A DNA stretch of 64,000 nt from Macropodus opercularis (taxonomy: Eukaryota > Chordata > Actinopteri > Anabantiformes > Osphronemidae): assembly GCA_030770545.1 (NCBI GenBank), contig CM061106.1, forward strand, positions 2,754,001 to 2,818,000. The letters are read 5' to 3'. A program made the position numbers and the translations under genes. Under the pieces are notes generated by a model, which saw only the letters and a program-made list of their open reading frames with translations, had not been told where the DNA came from and did not search any database. Of the stretch, positions 24,110 through 36,019 are shown one piece after another. Within the stretch, counting starts at the first letter, position 1; each line of letters starts with the position of its first letter.

Positions 24110-24978
24110 GAAAGAGAGATAATATTTCTACTACATTAGCTTCTCTGTCCTGTAAGTTCAAGGATATGATTCAAAATTCTTCTCCTCACCTACAAAGCTC
24201 TTCACAATAAAGCTCCATCTTATCTCAAAGACCTCATCGCTCCTTCTGCTCCAACAGAACGCTGGGTTCTCAGAGCGCTGGTTTATTTGTGGTTCCTAGA
24301 GTTTCTAAATGTGGAACAGGAGGCAGAGCCTTTAGCTACCAAGCTCCTCTCCTGTGGAACCAGCTTCCAGTTCAGGTTCTAGCAGCAAACGTCCTCTCTG
24401 CTTTAAAACTAGATGGTTCTGGTTTCTCTGATCCATCTCTTAGTTCAGCTGCTATAGGCTTAGATGCTGGAACCTCCTTCATTCACTGAGCTCCTCTGGT
24501 TTTCTATCTATTCTATCCACTAACATGCCTCCATGTCCACATGTGACTAACTTTGTCTCTGTTCTCTCCTAGTTGTGTTTCTCTCTTTCTGTCTCTCTCT
24601 ATTCTCATCTCCAGGTATCGTCAGACTCAGAGTCGTGTGTCTCCAGTGTTCAGTTGCTGGTTCAACCATCCTGCCTGTGTTCTGTTGCTGCTTGTTGTTG
24701 TTGTTGTTGTGGTTGTTGTGTTCTTTTCTCTCTTCTCTATCCCTTCACCCCAACCGGTCAAGGCAGATGTTCTCCCACACTGAGCCTGGGTCTGCTGGAG
24801 GTTTCTTCCTCGATAGAGGGAGTTTTTCCGCTGTTGCTATTAAAATGTACAATTTATTGATTGTTTCCAATTAAAAGCTGCTCTATCTGGGATTTGTTGG
24901 TTTACTTGTGTAGGGTCTTAAACGTTGAGATAACTGCTGTTGTGAATTGGTCCTATAAAAATAAAATTGAATTGAACA
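24110..24978 (+). mobile_element. 3' end of a non-LTR retrotransposon (LINE)
   Basis: The plus strand carries the end of a reverse-transcriptase ORF, broken by frameshifts: ILLLTYKALHNKAPSYLKDL, then GGRAFSYQAPLLWNQLPVQV. A 3' untranslated part follows (ggtctgctggaggtttcttcctc) and ends in a tail with ataaaattgaattgaa. This combination is common at the 3' end of fish LINEs; I do not assign the clade with certainty (L2/Rex-like). Confidence 0.7.
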
Positions 24979-26659
24979 TGTAAACAAGTTTGTGGACAGT
25001 ATACTGTAGTTCTCCAAACTCTGATCTGAAATCTGTAACAGTGTCAATCCAAATAAAAGAGAAACTCAGGTAACCATAATGATAATAATAACAGGTAAAC
25101 AAAACTGATATGAAAAAGAAAACAGGCTGAGTAAACATAAATACTGTAGCGACGTATGTTCATGTAGGGTTTGGTTCTTTCAGGGGATTTACTGGTTCGT
25201 AGGAAGGTAAAAAGACCAAAGCTAGGTTTTAAAGCTGGAACGTGTTCACAGCTTCAGCAGTTTCTCTTCTAATGCCGTTCTAAAGAACCAGCAGCAGCTT
25301 GTTTCCAGCGTTGATGCAGCCTGAGAGTTGGCCATAAACCACAGGCCTTCAGAATATCAGAATCAGAAAAATCTTTATTGCCAGGTACAGTAAACTCTTT
25401 GCAGTACTTTGACCTGGTGTCAGGCGCAGAATCTACAATATAAAATTAGAATAAACATAATATATAACATAGAATGAAGTAGACATTATGAACTGAACAA
25501 ATTAACAAGCAGTGTAACTGTCTGTGGGGGGGTCATCTGGAGGGCAGGGCTGCTCCTCAGCAGGCTCAATGCAGCAGGAAAACCTGTTCTTGTGCCGTGA
25601 AGTCCTGGCCGAGGGGCTGGAAGTGATCGTGTCCAGGGTGAGAAGCCTGTGATCCTGGCTGCGTCAGAGGCTCCTGGAGAGAAGGGAGGCGGCAGCCAAT
25701 CACCTTCTCAGCCTCCATTGGTCCATCACGCTGATCCACATGACGACGCAGAGAAAAGCTACGACTCCATCTGAGAAACTACGTCTTCAGAGACAACAGG
25801 AAGTGAAGTCGTGTCCCTGACGAGCTGCGGTTGGTTCACGATGAACGTCTCTGTACTGATGTTATCACCTGGAGCAGAAGTGACGAGGAGACGCTGACCA
25901 CGTTCATCTGATAGGAGCAGCTCAGCCTGGTTGTCATGGTAATGACTTCCTTCCATCATATTTGAAACACTGATATGTTGTTACCTGCCGCTGAAATCTG
26001 GTCAATACCAGAGGATTTGTCAACGGTGGCGCTGCTTCTGCTGAAGTGAACAAGAGCTGAGCTGCTGCTTTAGCCAATCATCTTTCTTTCCTCTGTGGAT
26101 GGGGTCTCCCAGGCCCTTCAGCAGGGATTCCAGGTATTCAGAGGTTCCAGCTTCACTATCAGGGCCAGGTCTGCTCCTCGTCTCTTGGTGGCCACGCCCC
26201 CACGACAGGCTGTTATTAAAACAGCTATGGCCATGAAACACGTGAGACACATTTTCTATCCACATCATTTGTACATTATTATAAACAATACATCACGAAG
26301 CAGACGATTGTGCAGCTCATATCAACTGATGGTCTGACCAGCTCTGCTCAGATGCAAGTTTCACTTCCTGCCTCACAGCTCACTACAAACACACACACAC
26401 ACACACGCACAAACACACAGAGGCGTTTTCACACTGCAGCTGTGTTGTTGGTTCTGTGTTGAAGCGCTGCTGTTCCCTGTAGATGTCAGGGCTCCTGCTT
26501 CTCATCACCGGACTCACCTGCTCGTCACCTGCTGGGATGTGGAGGTCGACTGAAGTCAGGTCAAGGTTTGCTCCTCCCACAGCGAACAAACAGCTCATGA
26601 GCATTTATTCAGTCGTGTTTATTTAATAGGCGTCATTTCAACACTACACACGTTTGTCA
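24979..26659. other. no recognised gene; dispersed repeat near 25360
   Basis: A segment at 25353-25540 beginning 'cagaatcagaaaaatctt' resembles a common fish interspersed repeat. Minus-strand open frames at 25759-25959 and 26020-26268 show no family motif. (CA)n lies at 26390-26412. From about 26467 the sequence matches the 3' flank of lectin-like gene 1. Confidence 0.4.
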
Positions 26660-28902
26660 TCAGGTAACAATGTCAATCGGTTTCTCACACATCCAGTTCC
26701 TGGTGGTTGTGTAATATCCACTTATCCATCTCCCATCTCGATCACAGTAAACTACATCATTCGAACTTGGGGAACCTTCAATTTTTCCTGACGAACTGAA
26801 CCTATGGGACAAATAAATGGTTTTAAATCCTGCATATTTACACATCGTCTCTTAAAATGTTTTTATTTATCCTGTTTATGAACCTTGACCTGAAAAGTGT
26901 TGTGAGAATAAAAATAACGACAACAAGTGAAAGTGACATAGAAATAAAAGTGTCTCACATCTGAGTCGGTGCTGATCCGTCCACCCAGGTCCACTCATAC
27001 TTAGATCCTGTTTGGTTCCATTTTGTCTGCAGACCGATCCAGAACTCTACATTAACACTCAGGCTGGTGACAAAGTTCTAAGAGACGACAGGAGACCGTG
27101 ATCGTTGCTAAATTCACACAGAAAAACACAGTAAAACACAGCAACACACTCGCCTGCTCCTCTCGGCTGCTGATCACCACCAGGTCGGATCCTCGGTTCT
27201 GACAATCTTTCCTGCTCTCAAACCAACTTTTCTTCTCAGAGGACTTTAAATAAAAACTTGACCCAAATCTTGTCCATCCTTCAGGAGAAAACTTTCCTTC
27301 TGTGAACAGTTTCAGACAGTTTCCATCATATATTTTTACATTTGCATATTTATGGTCGTTACATTAGTTCATTATTCATCATTAGTTACTGTTCACAGTA
27401 GGAATCTCCACCTAAAACATCTCCACACTTGATTTAAATCTTCTCACCATTGATCTGATGCTTCAGCTTCTTCACTTCGTCCAGTAACTCGCTGTAGTTG
27501 TTGGACCTGCTCTGCAGCTGCTCATTCTCCAAAGTCACTAAAACATCTGCTCAGAAACAAAATGAAGAAGCAGAAACATCTCATCATCGTTACAGGAGTG
27601 AAGCACAGTTGAGTTCAGTTCAAGCACAGCAGGGTTTGAGTGACAGCTGAGTTCACCAGAGGTCAAACCCTCTTCATGCAAACACACTGGAATCACTTCT
27701 GTCCAGATCAGAGTCAGCGAGAAGACGAGGCGTCACCTCCAGGGACTGAGAGGCTTCACCTGCTGGAGATCAGCTGTTACTGTCACTGTCTGTCCTCTGG
27801 ATAAACTCACCCACAGAAACATCACATGGATCTGAGGCTGAAGCTCATGTTCTGACTCTACGGCCTCAATAAAAGCCGACTTTCAGTCTGTCTGACACAT
27901 GACGTGGACTGATCACTGTTAGTTTGTTTCTGTTTTACTTTGAAAGTCCACCGTCTGAGGCAGGAAGCTACACTACAGATACTTTACACCCTCGACCGGC
28001 CTCAGTCACATCTGTCAGACCCGTCTTCCTCTTCTAAATGAACACAGCAGGAAAAAGCAGATGACGTGTTTGTCACAGGAAGAGAGATGTGTGAATTTCT
28101 AGATATTTATAGTTTCTCTGTCTCTGAGCAACAAACAAACTCTGGTTTGTCTTTTCTTTGTTTGTGACTGAACTGAACCAAGTTCTGTTGCATCAGTGTT
28201 GAGCCTTCAGAACCGTTTAGTCAGACTGGGCCACGTTCATCTGTTGCTCTGCAGCGGTTCTGATGCAACCAGAGCAGACGCTTGGTTCACACTCTCTCAG
28301 AGTCAAAGAGTCCTAACGGACACGTTGTTGACTGGGTCCCAGCCTGCAGCTTGGCCCGGTCCTGGAGTTCTGAGGTGAGCACTTAGACTTTAGGTCAGAG
28401 CTGCTCATCTGGTCTCAACTTTCACAAAGCCATCACGTTAGTTAGTCTGAGCTGTGGAACCTTACGTCGTACTGACAGGACGATGATCCCCACCAGCAGC
28501 AGCAGACACAGAGCTCCCAGACACACGGCTGCTCTCAGAGACGTTCTGTGGACCGGAGGACGGTTCTGAGCGTCTGGTCCTGCAGAGGGAACAGAAGCAA
28601 ACGTGGTGGTATCGCTTTCCATCAGGTCTGTAGATGCTCATAGAGGAGAGTTCAGCTTAAAAGGCTCAGTCACAGGACTCCTGCTTCCTGCTGGACTAAC
28701 GGACTGGAGGCTAAACTAAGTGGTGTTTGGTGAGAGCGTTCTCACCTGACTGAGGAGGCTGTGAACGCGTCTGGTCCTCGGCGACGTCTGCGACACTCTG
28801 GTAGATTTCCACCTCGGCTTCCTTCCACTCTCCTCCATCCTCCACCTGCCTGTTGTGTCTCAGTTTCCTGCAATGATCCGGTTTGGCATAAATGTCTGAC
28901 AT
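26660..28902 (-). CDS. C-type-lectin-like type II membrane receptor 2, intact
   Basis: Minus-strand exons: 28902-28746 (ATG at 28902), 28579-28466, 27546-27448, 27299-27154, 27077-26959 and 26801-26660 (TGA). They total 777 nt, 259 codons with stop, all phases agreeing. Residues 1-52 form a cytoplasmic tail with two tyrosines (IYAKP and EIYQSV contexts; neither fits the strict ITIM, which needs S/I/V/L two residues before Tyr). One membrane span follows at about residues 68-86, then a short stalk and a C-type lectin-like domain with WTRFGSS, FWIGL, WTWVDGS and NWMCEKP. The Cys pair of the N-terminal loop of long-form domains is missing at both positions (SPEGW, SSFYL), and EPN/WND Ca ligands are absent, so protein-ligand recognition is more likely than sugar binding. 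The intron after exon 4 is GC-AG. CD209/KLR-like in layout; orthology not claimed. Confidence 0.82.
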
Positions 28903-29255
28903 GTTGAGAGCACCTGCGTCACTTTCTGCTACTGACGATCTGCTGCAGTTACCAACGGAAGAGGTTCACACATTCGCCCACAGACATATACTGACACACA
29001 GACAGAGCATCAGGAAGTTTCATTCAGCCGGAAGTTATTCTACGTTTTATGAAGTTTAACTCGGTGGATGTTGAGCTTCAGGCCTTTTTCAATGAAGAGC
29101 AGCATGTTACAGCTCGTGTAGCTTTAATATCAACGTCTTGGTGAACTCACAGCTGTAAACTTCAGGCTCCATATCAGCAGCTCCTGATTCTGTTCGTTAT
29201 TCATCACGTCTCTGGACTCACCTGAAGTCAGCAACCTCTCACAACCATAAAGACC
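28903..29255. other. 5' flank of lectin-like gene 2
   Basis: Presumed promoter region of the minus-strand receptor gene; no element identified with confidence. Confidence 0.35.
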
Positions 29256-29481
29256 AGGGGCCTGTTGCACAAAAGTAGGATTAAGACATCCGGGATAGAT
29301 GACTCAGCTGAGCTCAATAAAGCCAAAACATGTGCGTCCAGGCTTAATTGGTTGCACAAAGACCAAGCCAGGATGAGCAGACACGGATCCATTAAGCCAG
29401 GTGAAACCAATCCTGGATAGGTGCGCGCTCACGGCTCACTCAAATAGACCCCGCCACAGATCACAGATTAACTGATTTACC

Positions 29482-29724
29482 ATGGCAACTAGAGCCGCGT
29501 ACTTTTCCCCGTCGGAAGCACAAATCCTCATGGAGGCATACGAGGAGGTAAAAGATATAATTAAGAAGAAAGGCAACACCGCCACAGTGATAAAGCAAAG
29601 AGAAAAAGCGTGGCAAAGTATTGCAGACCGCCTGAATGCGGAAGTAGTGCACAATTACACACTCGACACACAATTACAAATCAAATATTTAATTCACATC
29701 TCCAAAAACGCAGTTGTACTGTAA
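29482..29724 (+). CDS. Myb/SANT-like DNA-binding protein fragment (transposon)
   Basis: Eighty codons from ATG to TAA. Residues 7-53 form a trihelical Myb/SANT-like domain with the spacing Leu-Ala/Ser-...-Trp-Ile-Ala typical of transposon-encoded DNA-binding proteins that recruit the nuclease to the transposon ends. The remainder (from about residue 58) has no similarity that I recognise, and the frame ends early compared with complete family members. It sits between the inverted ends of the Harbinger-like element, so it is most likely transposon cargo and not a host gene. Confidence 0.5.
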   Translation: MATRAAYFSPSEAQILMEAYEEVKDIIKKKGNTATVIKQREKAWQSIADRLNAEVVHNYTLDTQLQIKYLIHISKNAVVL

Positions 29725-30116
29725 TTATGAAACGGTTACATTTTTTATTGAAATGCACTGCATATATGAGTGAAATTGAGTAACGTAACTCCATCACACT
29801 GTATAAAGCTATGATATATTATTATTAAAGCATTATTATTACTATTAATAATAATATTATTATTATTACATTATTACTTTACGTTACTACGCTCAGTACG
29901 GTTTAATCTTAGCCGTTGTACTCTGCTTATTATGTTGTCCACCCGTTTTTTTTTGTGTTTCCCCTGCTTTTATTAATGTAAAGCAGCTTTGACAGAATGA
30001 AACAATTGTGAAAAGTGCTATATAAATAAAATTTTCTTGAATACATAGATGAGCTATAATAATAATCACTTTAATTTATATAGCACCTTTCAAAGGACCA
30101 TAGCTAGCTTTAAATA

Positions 30117-30184
30117 TATTTTATTTTATTTTATTTTATTTTATTTTATTTTATTTTATTTTATTTTATTTTATTTTATTTTAT
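30117..30184. repeat. (TTTTA)n microsatellite
   Basis: About 13 perfect TTTTA units inside the Harbinger-like element, directly after a 'tatagcacctttcaa' motif of the kind found at LINE/SINE tails. Confidence 0.97.
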
Positions 30185-31166
30185 CGGAGTATCCTTGTAC
30201 TTTACACACCCTGATATCACCTCACTGCATTTATTTTAGTGTGCAGACATGCAGGGTGTGTTATATACAGACCTTTGAATGTGTATGTATCATTTTGTAT
30301 AATATGCTTTGATTCTGTGCTTTCCATCTTGTAGAGTCACTCTGACTTCAGCTTCGAAAGGAGCTGATAGTGTACCTGCTTTGTTTTGTCCTTATTCAAT
30401 AAAGGAACATAATGTTACACATTGTGTTTTTATATTCATATGGAATGTGTATTTGTTTATATGACAGAGTACTAGGGCCCCACTGAGGAAAAAGGATAAA
30501 GTCATACATTTATGAGGCTGGTTCTTTCTGCAGAAAAGCAACATATTCTTTTTACAGTTTTGATAGTTATGACAATGTGATACTTCATATTCTGGCACAT
30601 CAGCATGTCTTTGTTTATGAAACCATACTGAAGTACAATTTCACGAAATGCCCCACATCTGTAATTTTAACAACTGTCCTCCTTTAAAACAACTGGTTAC
30701 AATATTATGACTTGTCTTTTTTTTCCCTCTGTGGCCCTAATATTCTATCATTTTATATATAGCCTTATAGTCTATGGGAAACTGTAAATTATCTAATGAT
30801 AGCAACATCATCTAAAAATCATTATTTATCCAAAATGATTGAAATTAATGATCACAAACGTTTAAATGATGACAGTGGGTCTAGTTATATGTGATAACAA
30901 TGTATAGTGAGCAGGAAATAACTATTGGTTTCCATTTGTGGCGACTGCTGACTGACATTAGGGATGAGATTAAATAGATCCTGGAATTTAGCCTGGTCTG
31001 GAGCAGGCTAGCTCCACAGAATAAATCTCCATGGTAATTTATACCATAACATATCCTCCTGCCCCCTATCCAGCTTTAGTGCAACCGGATTACGGATCAA
31101 TTGAGCCAGGATCACCAAGATATCCTGGCTTAATCCCTTATCCTACTTTTGTGCACAGCGGCCCCT

Positions 31167-32640
31167 GCACAGCGTCTGGTTGTTGGTTGTGTTGCCACTT
31201 ACCCTGACCTTCTAGCACCAGAGAGCAGCCAGCCCTCATGTTAAAGTGGTTAATTTATCAGCCTGCCTGGGGTTTAAGAGGTTTCTATTCTAGGCTGAGG
31301 TGAAGGAATTCATCAAGCTAATTCACTACCTTCATCCTAGTTCTCCCTGCTTGCACTAACATCAACACCTGTACAGACCAGAACATTACAAATACCAATG
31401 AGTCTCCCTGGTTAAAGGCAGCTTCCTTCTTAAAGTAACAGTTGTTGTGGTTGCTGGAAATAAGTTTTGGTGATAAGTTTACTTTTATCACACAGGAGGT
31501 GTTAATTTCAGGTCTAGACTAAATCGACAAGAGCTTTCATCATGTGAGCCTGGCTTAGTCAAACACGATCGGATACTTTTACGTCAACGAGGAGAAGCTA
31601 CGAGCACTTTGAAGAAACCCTGATAAAATACAATTAAAGCAAGGAAGCTGTTACTTTAACTCCAGATGTGGTACTTTATTTAGCAGATGCAAAAGCTAAC
31701 AATAAAATAATAAAAACGATTAAAATATCAAGATTACAATGTATTGAGTATATAGGTAACTATTCTTGCCCTATGGTGCTACTCTACTCACAACCCCCTT
31801 TTGAAGTTTAAGGCTGGTTGAAGAGTGGACACGACACAGATGTGAAGATTGTTGGCTGAGAGTCTCTGGGTTGGAAACTGAGGCCCAGCTGTAGATCTTC
31901 TCCGTGATGCTTCATGCTCCGTCATGCGCCGGGGCAAAACTGCACAAGGGAAAAAGATTTCTGCTTTGGATCTCCTCTCTTCCTCTGCTTCTCAGTTTTT
32001 GGTTCAGACTGACAGAGGGTCCCCCTGCAACAGTGAACAATCCGCCCAACCAGCCAAAATCCAGGATTTTTATACTAAATTTTAGCTATGTCATCTTCCT
32101 GTCTCCTCCTTAATCATAAACATAAAATCACATCTGTAGCATCATTGGTGGTTTACAGGCACAGTAAGGTGATGCTTAGCACGTGTTCAACCTTTATCAA
32201 CCAATGGCAGGACAGTATTCACACGTGAACAGACATGATCTAATCCCTGTCTCATCCCTGGTCCGAGATGCTGTTCTTCATGTTCTTCCCATCCCCCATC
32301 ACATCCTTCTGGCCCTTCTGGTACTTTCCACCGGCCCTGTACTTCCTTAATATTTAGCTGATGCACACAGAAATTATTTTGATTGACCTTTTACTTTAAT
32401 GTTTCAACCTGGTCACAGTTCATCCGATTTCAACCTTAAAAATCAAACACATTTGATTAACAAACATTATTTTTGTTAAGGAATCAGTAATAGTAATCAT
32501 TCTGAGTAATTATAAACTCATCACATGGTTATACATCATAACAATCATCATAAGTAAGATTGTTATGCAACTCGTGTACAATCATATAGTTGAGTACAAA
32601 TACAGTTCAACTGTTAAATGTTCCAGAGCACTACTCTAGC
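31167..32640. other. no recognised gene
   Basis: I see no conserved exon on either strand; open frames are short and without motifs. Confidence 0.4.
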
Positions 32641-32714
32641 TGACTAAAGTACCAGGGGTAGGAAAACCTGAGTCCCTGGTACTACCTCTAATCGCCACCT
32701 GATGGCGCCAAACT

Positions 32715-33337
32715 AGGGGGGGAAGCTCAACCTAGAGCCTAATTCCCCACTCACAAGACCCGAAATTCAAAACACTGACTAATAGCAGACTAACGGGAAA
32801 GGACCCACTTGCACGACCCAGAGGCATGGATGAAATGTTAACTGAATATTTTAATGAACGGAAACAAACATGGACGTGACGCTATAAACTTTAACACTGA
32901 ACAAAACAGAATACAAAGCGAGATCAAAATACCAAGTAACGACTAACAGAAACAAAACCCTGCAGCTACAAAACTTTAACACAAAACAAACCTGAGCCAC
33001 ACGGGACAGAATGCAAAACAACCATATATCATACAATACCAGGTAACACTGCAAACTAATCCAAGAAACACCAACACACAAGTGGGAACACAAAAAGCCA
33101 ATAAACAAGTAACACTTACAATCTGCAGCACCAATACATACGCAGTAGCACCAATGAGTAACACTAATAATCAGCCAGCAAGGCATGAAGGGGCAAGGGG
33201 CAACTTATATACAAACTAAACAGGAAATAACAAACAGGTGAAATCAATAACAAGCAGGAAGTGGACAAACAGAAACCAACAAAGAAGAACATGGGAACAA
33301 GAGCGCCCTCCAGTGGTTGGAGGGCCGAATCGTCACA
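32715..33337 (-). mobile_element. possible solo LTR or LTR-retrotransposon end
   Basis: Read on the minus strand the segment starts TGTGACGATTC (33337) and carries ATTAAA-type polyadenylation sequence. It is followed on that strand by a GTTTGGCGCC motif resembling a primer-binding site. No partner LTR was found within the window, so this call is tentative. Confidence 0.3.
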
Positions 33338-33345
33338 TTAAAACG

Positions 33346-33723
33346 TCAAACTTCATCTAAAATTTCCCACTCTCCCTCTAACAAACTGTTTGCTTGCACA
33401 GACTTCTCTCCCTTCTCTCTATTTTTGGGTTCTGATGTCTCCAACTTAGGTGACAGGCAGCCGACTTCCATCACAACTTCCTCTTCCTCTAGCTGCTGCT
33501 GGGGTCGCACCGCCCTCTCCATGGCAACCACTTTCTCAGGGGATATCTGCTTAGGATCATGTTGTTTCTTCTGTAAAGGCTTTTTATAACGCATATTTTC
33601 TCTTCTCGCTCTGTGGCTGATAAGGCCTGAAATGCTTACACAGCTCTTCACAGGGTGCTTCCTCATTTCTTTGTTGTAATTCACCCATACCCTCGATGTC
33701 CATTTCTCTGGGCTCTTCGACAC
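33346..33723 (-). other. unrecognised 125-codon open frame
   Basis: The frame encodes a basic N-terminal half, a Gln/Glu-rich middle and an acidic end (GEWEILDEV). It lies between the LTR-like segment and the dispersed repeat, on the same strand as the LTR-like segment, so it could be retroelement-derived. I do not recognise the family. Confidence 0.25.
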
Positions 33724-34509
33724 AGTGGAGGCTGTGGTTTGGACCAGCGTGAGTTTCTGTGTCCTTCATACCGGAGGAGAACTCAGCCAAGTGAAGCCAC
33801 GTTTCCCGTGTGTCATCATTTCTTTCCTGTGTTTCAGGATCTATATCTGTCTACAGATGCTGCAGCTGGTACCTGTGACATGAGCTGAATATGTCCATGA
33901 AGCGCTGGTTAGAAATGTTGACACATGGAGCCATGAAACCACGACGCTCTTCAGAAGTTCTCTCCAACAAAGCATTGTTCATTCCCCATCTCCACCCTCC
34001 CTCCCTTCCCTCACTGCTCAGTCTCAAGGTCAATTACAGGCCAGGACTGTTCCTTCCTTCAGGAGAAAACCCGTCTCTTCACTGACTCTGACGCATCCTC
34101 CATCACCTGCTGCAGAAGATGCCCCACAACTGTTTGAATGTCATTTAAAAACAGTGTGATCATCATCACAAAAATAAAGGTGTTCTCAACATTAAGATAT
34201 TTGATCTGTGATGTACAAGACAAACTAGCTTCTGTGTCAAAGACTGATACATTTAAGGAAGCTGGGAATTAATAAGTATTTATACACCTTTCAGGACCAG
34301 CTTCATTCTCTCAAAATGTCTAAATAATAAATACTTAACATAAAAACAACTCTAGTATTATTTTTCAATTCTTAATAACCTGTGTATTAATTTCACACAT
34401 AACAACCCAGAGATCCTTTAAAAACTTGATTGTGTCAGTACAAACATTGTGTTAAACATGTGTTGATGTTTCTTCAACTTGGTGAATTAAACTGGCTCTA
34501 AAAACAGTT
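33723..34509 (-). repeat. dispersed repeat, copy 2 (inverted copy of 1889-2580)
   Basis: Reverse-complement match to 1889-2580 with sharp ends on both sides. It contains about 95 bases around 33985-34130 not present in copy 1. It directly precedes the retroviral integrase remnant. Confidence 0.7.
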
Positions 34510-34559
34510 AAGGGTTGTTATGTATTTTCTTAACGTATATGAGGTTTAACATACACTGT

Positions 34560-35360
34560 ATGATATGCTTTAAGCACAATTCCCAGGGCAATGAGAGACC
34601 CAAAAGAGGCAAATTCCCAGAAGCAACACATCCGTTTCAATTCTTACACATGGACTTTATTGAACTAAATAAATCTAATCAGTATAGGTGCTGTTTAGTC
34701 TTAATCTGTCCCTTCTCCAAATGGGTCGAAATTGTGCCAAGCAAGAACGCAGACTCAGTGGCCGTAGCACTGTGTAAACACATCATACCTGAACATGGCA
34801 TTCCAGAACGACTTTACAGTGACAATGGCGCACATTTTGTGAATGAAATCGTGAACGACATGGCTAGCCATCTAGGCATGGTACTGAAAAATCACTGCTC
34901 TTACCACCCTCGGAGTGCAGGGTTGGTAGAAAGAACGAATGGCACAGTAAAAGGGCGACTCAGAAAGACCATGACCCGAATGTATCGACCTTGTAAAAGT
35001 GTACATGAGGGTGACGCCTACTAGCAATGGGCTAACACCCTTTGAAATCGTCTATGTTAGACTGTTCAGGCTACCTTTGTATTCTGATGGTGAAGACAAA
35101 GCACAGGAAGAATGTACACTAGCAGATTGGATGTCTAAACTGTTGAAAAGTAAAGATGTTGTGAGTGCAAATAATCTGCCAGATGCTGTTGTGTCTCCCC
35201 AGGATAGCCTGACCTGGTCTTGATCAAAGTTATCAAACGCAAGTGCTGATCCAGTCCACGTTTCTGAAGGTCCCTAAGTCCATTTGTCCACGGCAACTGC
35301 TGTAAAGATCGAGGAGAGAGCCACCTGGATTCATCGTAGTCACTGTAAACAACTGGCCTG
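34560..35360 (+). mobile_element. endogenous retrovirus integrase, decayed
   Basis: The frame at 34515-35024 encodes a retroviral integrase core. Catalytic residues are Asp47 (HMDF), Asp103 (YSDNG) and Glu139 (LVERTNG), with 35 residues between the last two, the DD35E signature. The coding sequence then shifts frame: 34999-35223 continues with TPFEIVY..., and about 35205-35350 holds the C-terminal GPY/F-type part in another frame with a stop. Gamma/epsilon-like retroviral origin is likely. Several frameshifts make it inactive. Gag, protease and reverse transcriptase are not visible here. Confidence 0.75.
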
Positions 35361-35698
35361 CAGCAAGTAGTGGTGGAAGTCTGGCTACAAAGGGTGGGGG
35401 AGCAATCCCCTGGTCTCAAACCAGTGAAGAAAACAACTGAACCACACTCAACAACCATGGCACTGTGAGGGAAGCTCCTTTTGACTACTGTCCTGGCAGG
35501 TACTCTTTGACTCAACTCTCAGCAGGATTCACAACCCGGAGGGAACAGGGGACATTCGAGATCGAGAAGGTGGACTCACCTACATCCAGAGGATTGGGAC
35601 TGGAAGGCTGATGGCACTGACCATCCACAAGGGACAAACATGTGGTATCGTTATGTTAAAGTGCTCTGAGAATTAAAACTGTCGGATACCGATTCCAA

Positions 35699-36019
35699 GT
35701 GTACATGAACCAATCTATTAAAATTGATGAAGGTCAAAACCGTGAAATTGATGCTCTCAGACTCATGACCCTTCAGAACAGGATGGTATTGGACCTCCTA
35801 ACAGCAGCTGAAGGAGGAGTCTGTGTTAAGTTGGGAGCCACTTGCTGTACATATATACTTGATGAAGTAAACACCAACATATCCGAAGCAATGGAAGTTT
35901 TGAAAAGGTCGCAAAGCTTTATGGCCCAGGACCATGTGAGCACTCCTAATGATTGGCTCCCCTGCTTCACTAAAACAATCTCTAACTATGTCCTGTTACA
36001 ACAAAATATGGATCCTTAA
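35699..36019 (+). mobile_element. endogenous retrovirus env transmembrane fragment
   Basis: A 106-codon frame holds the segment between the fusion heptads and the disulfide loop of a retroviral transmembrane protein: a LQNRMVLDLL helix followed by a C-X6-CC motif (cysteines 42, 49 and 50). It is 3' of the integrase remnant on the same strand, in the normal pol-env order, so both probably come from one provirus. The surface subunit and membrane anchor are not recognised. Truncated and non-functional. Confidence 0.7.

Larger units (their letters stand above)
29256..31166. mobile_element. PIF/Harbinger-like DNA transposon remnant with Myb/SANT ORF
   Basis: The ends are inverted repeats: 29256-29285 reads AGGGGCCTGTTGCACAAAAG and continues tagGATTAAG; the right end (31166 back to 31129) is AGGGGCCGCTGTGCACAAAA followed by gtaggata...attaag. 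A plus-strand frame at 29482-29724 encodes a Myb/SANT-like DNA-binding segment (FSPSEAQILMEAYEEVKDII, then a KAWQSIADRLN motif), a type found in Harbinger second ORFs. No DDE nuclease is visible, so the copy is non-autonomous. Target-site duplication was not identified. Other repeats are nested inside, near 29930-30190. Confidence 0.65.

Noticed and set aside
28746..28902. Classical ITIM in the lectin-like receptor 2 tail
   Set aside because: The residue two before each tyrosine is Asp or Glu, so the strict ITIM pattern is not met.
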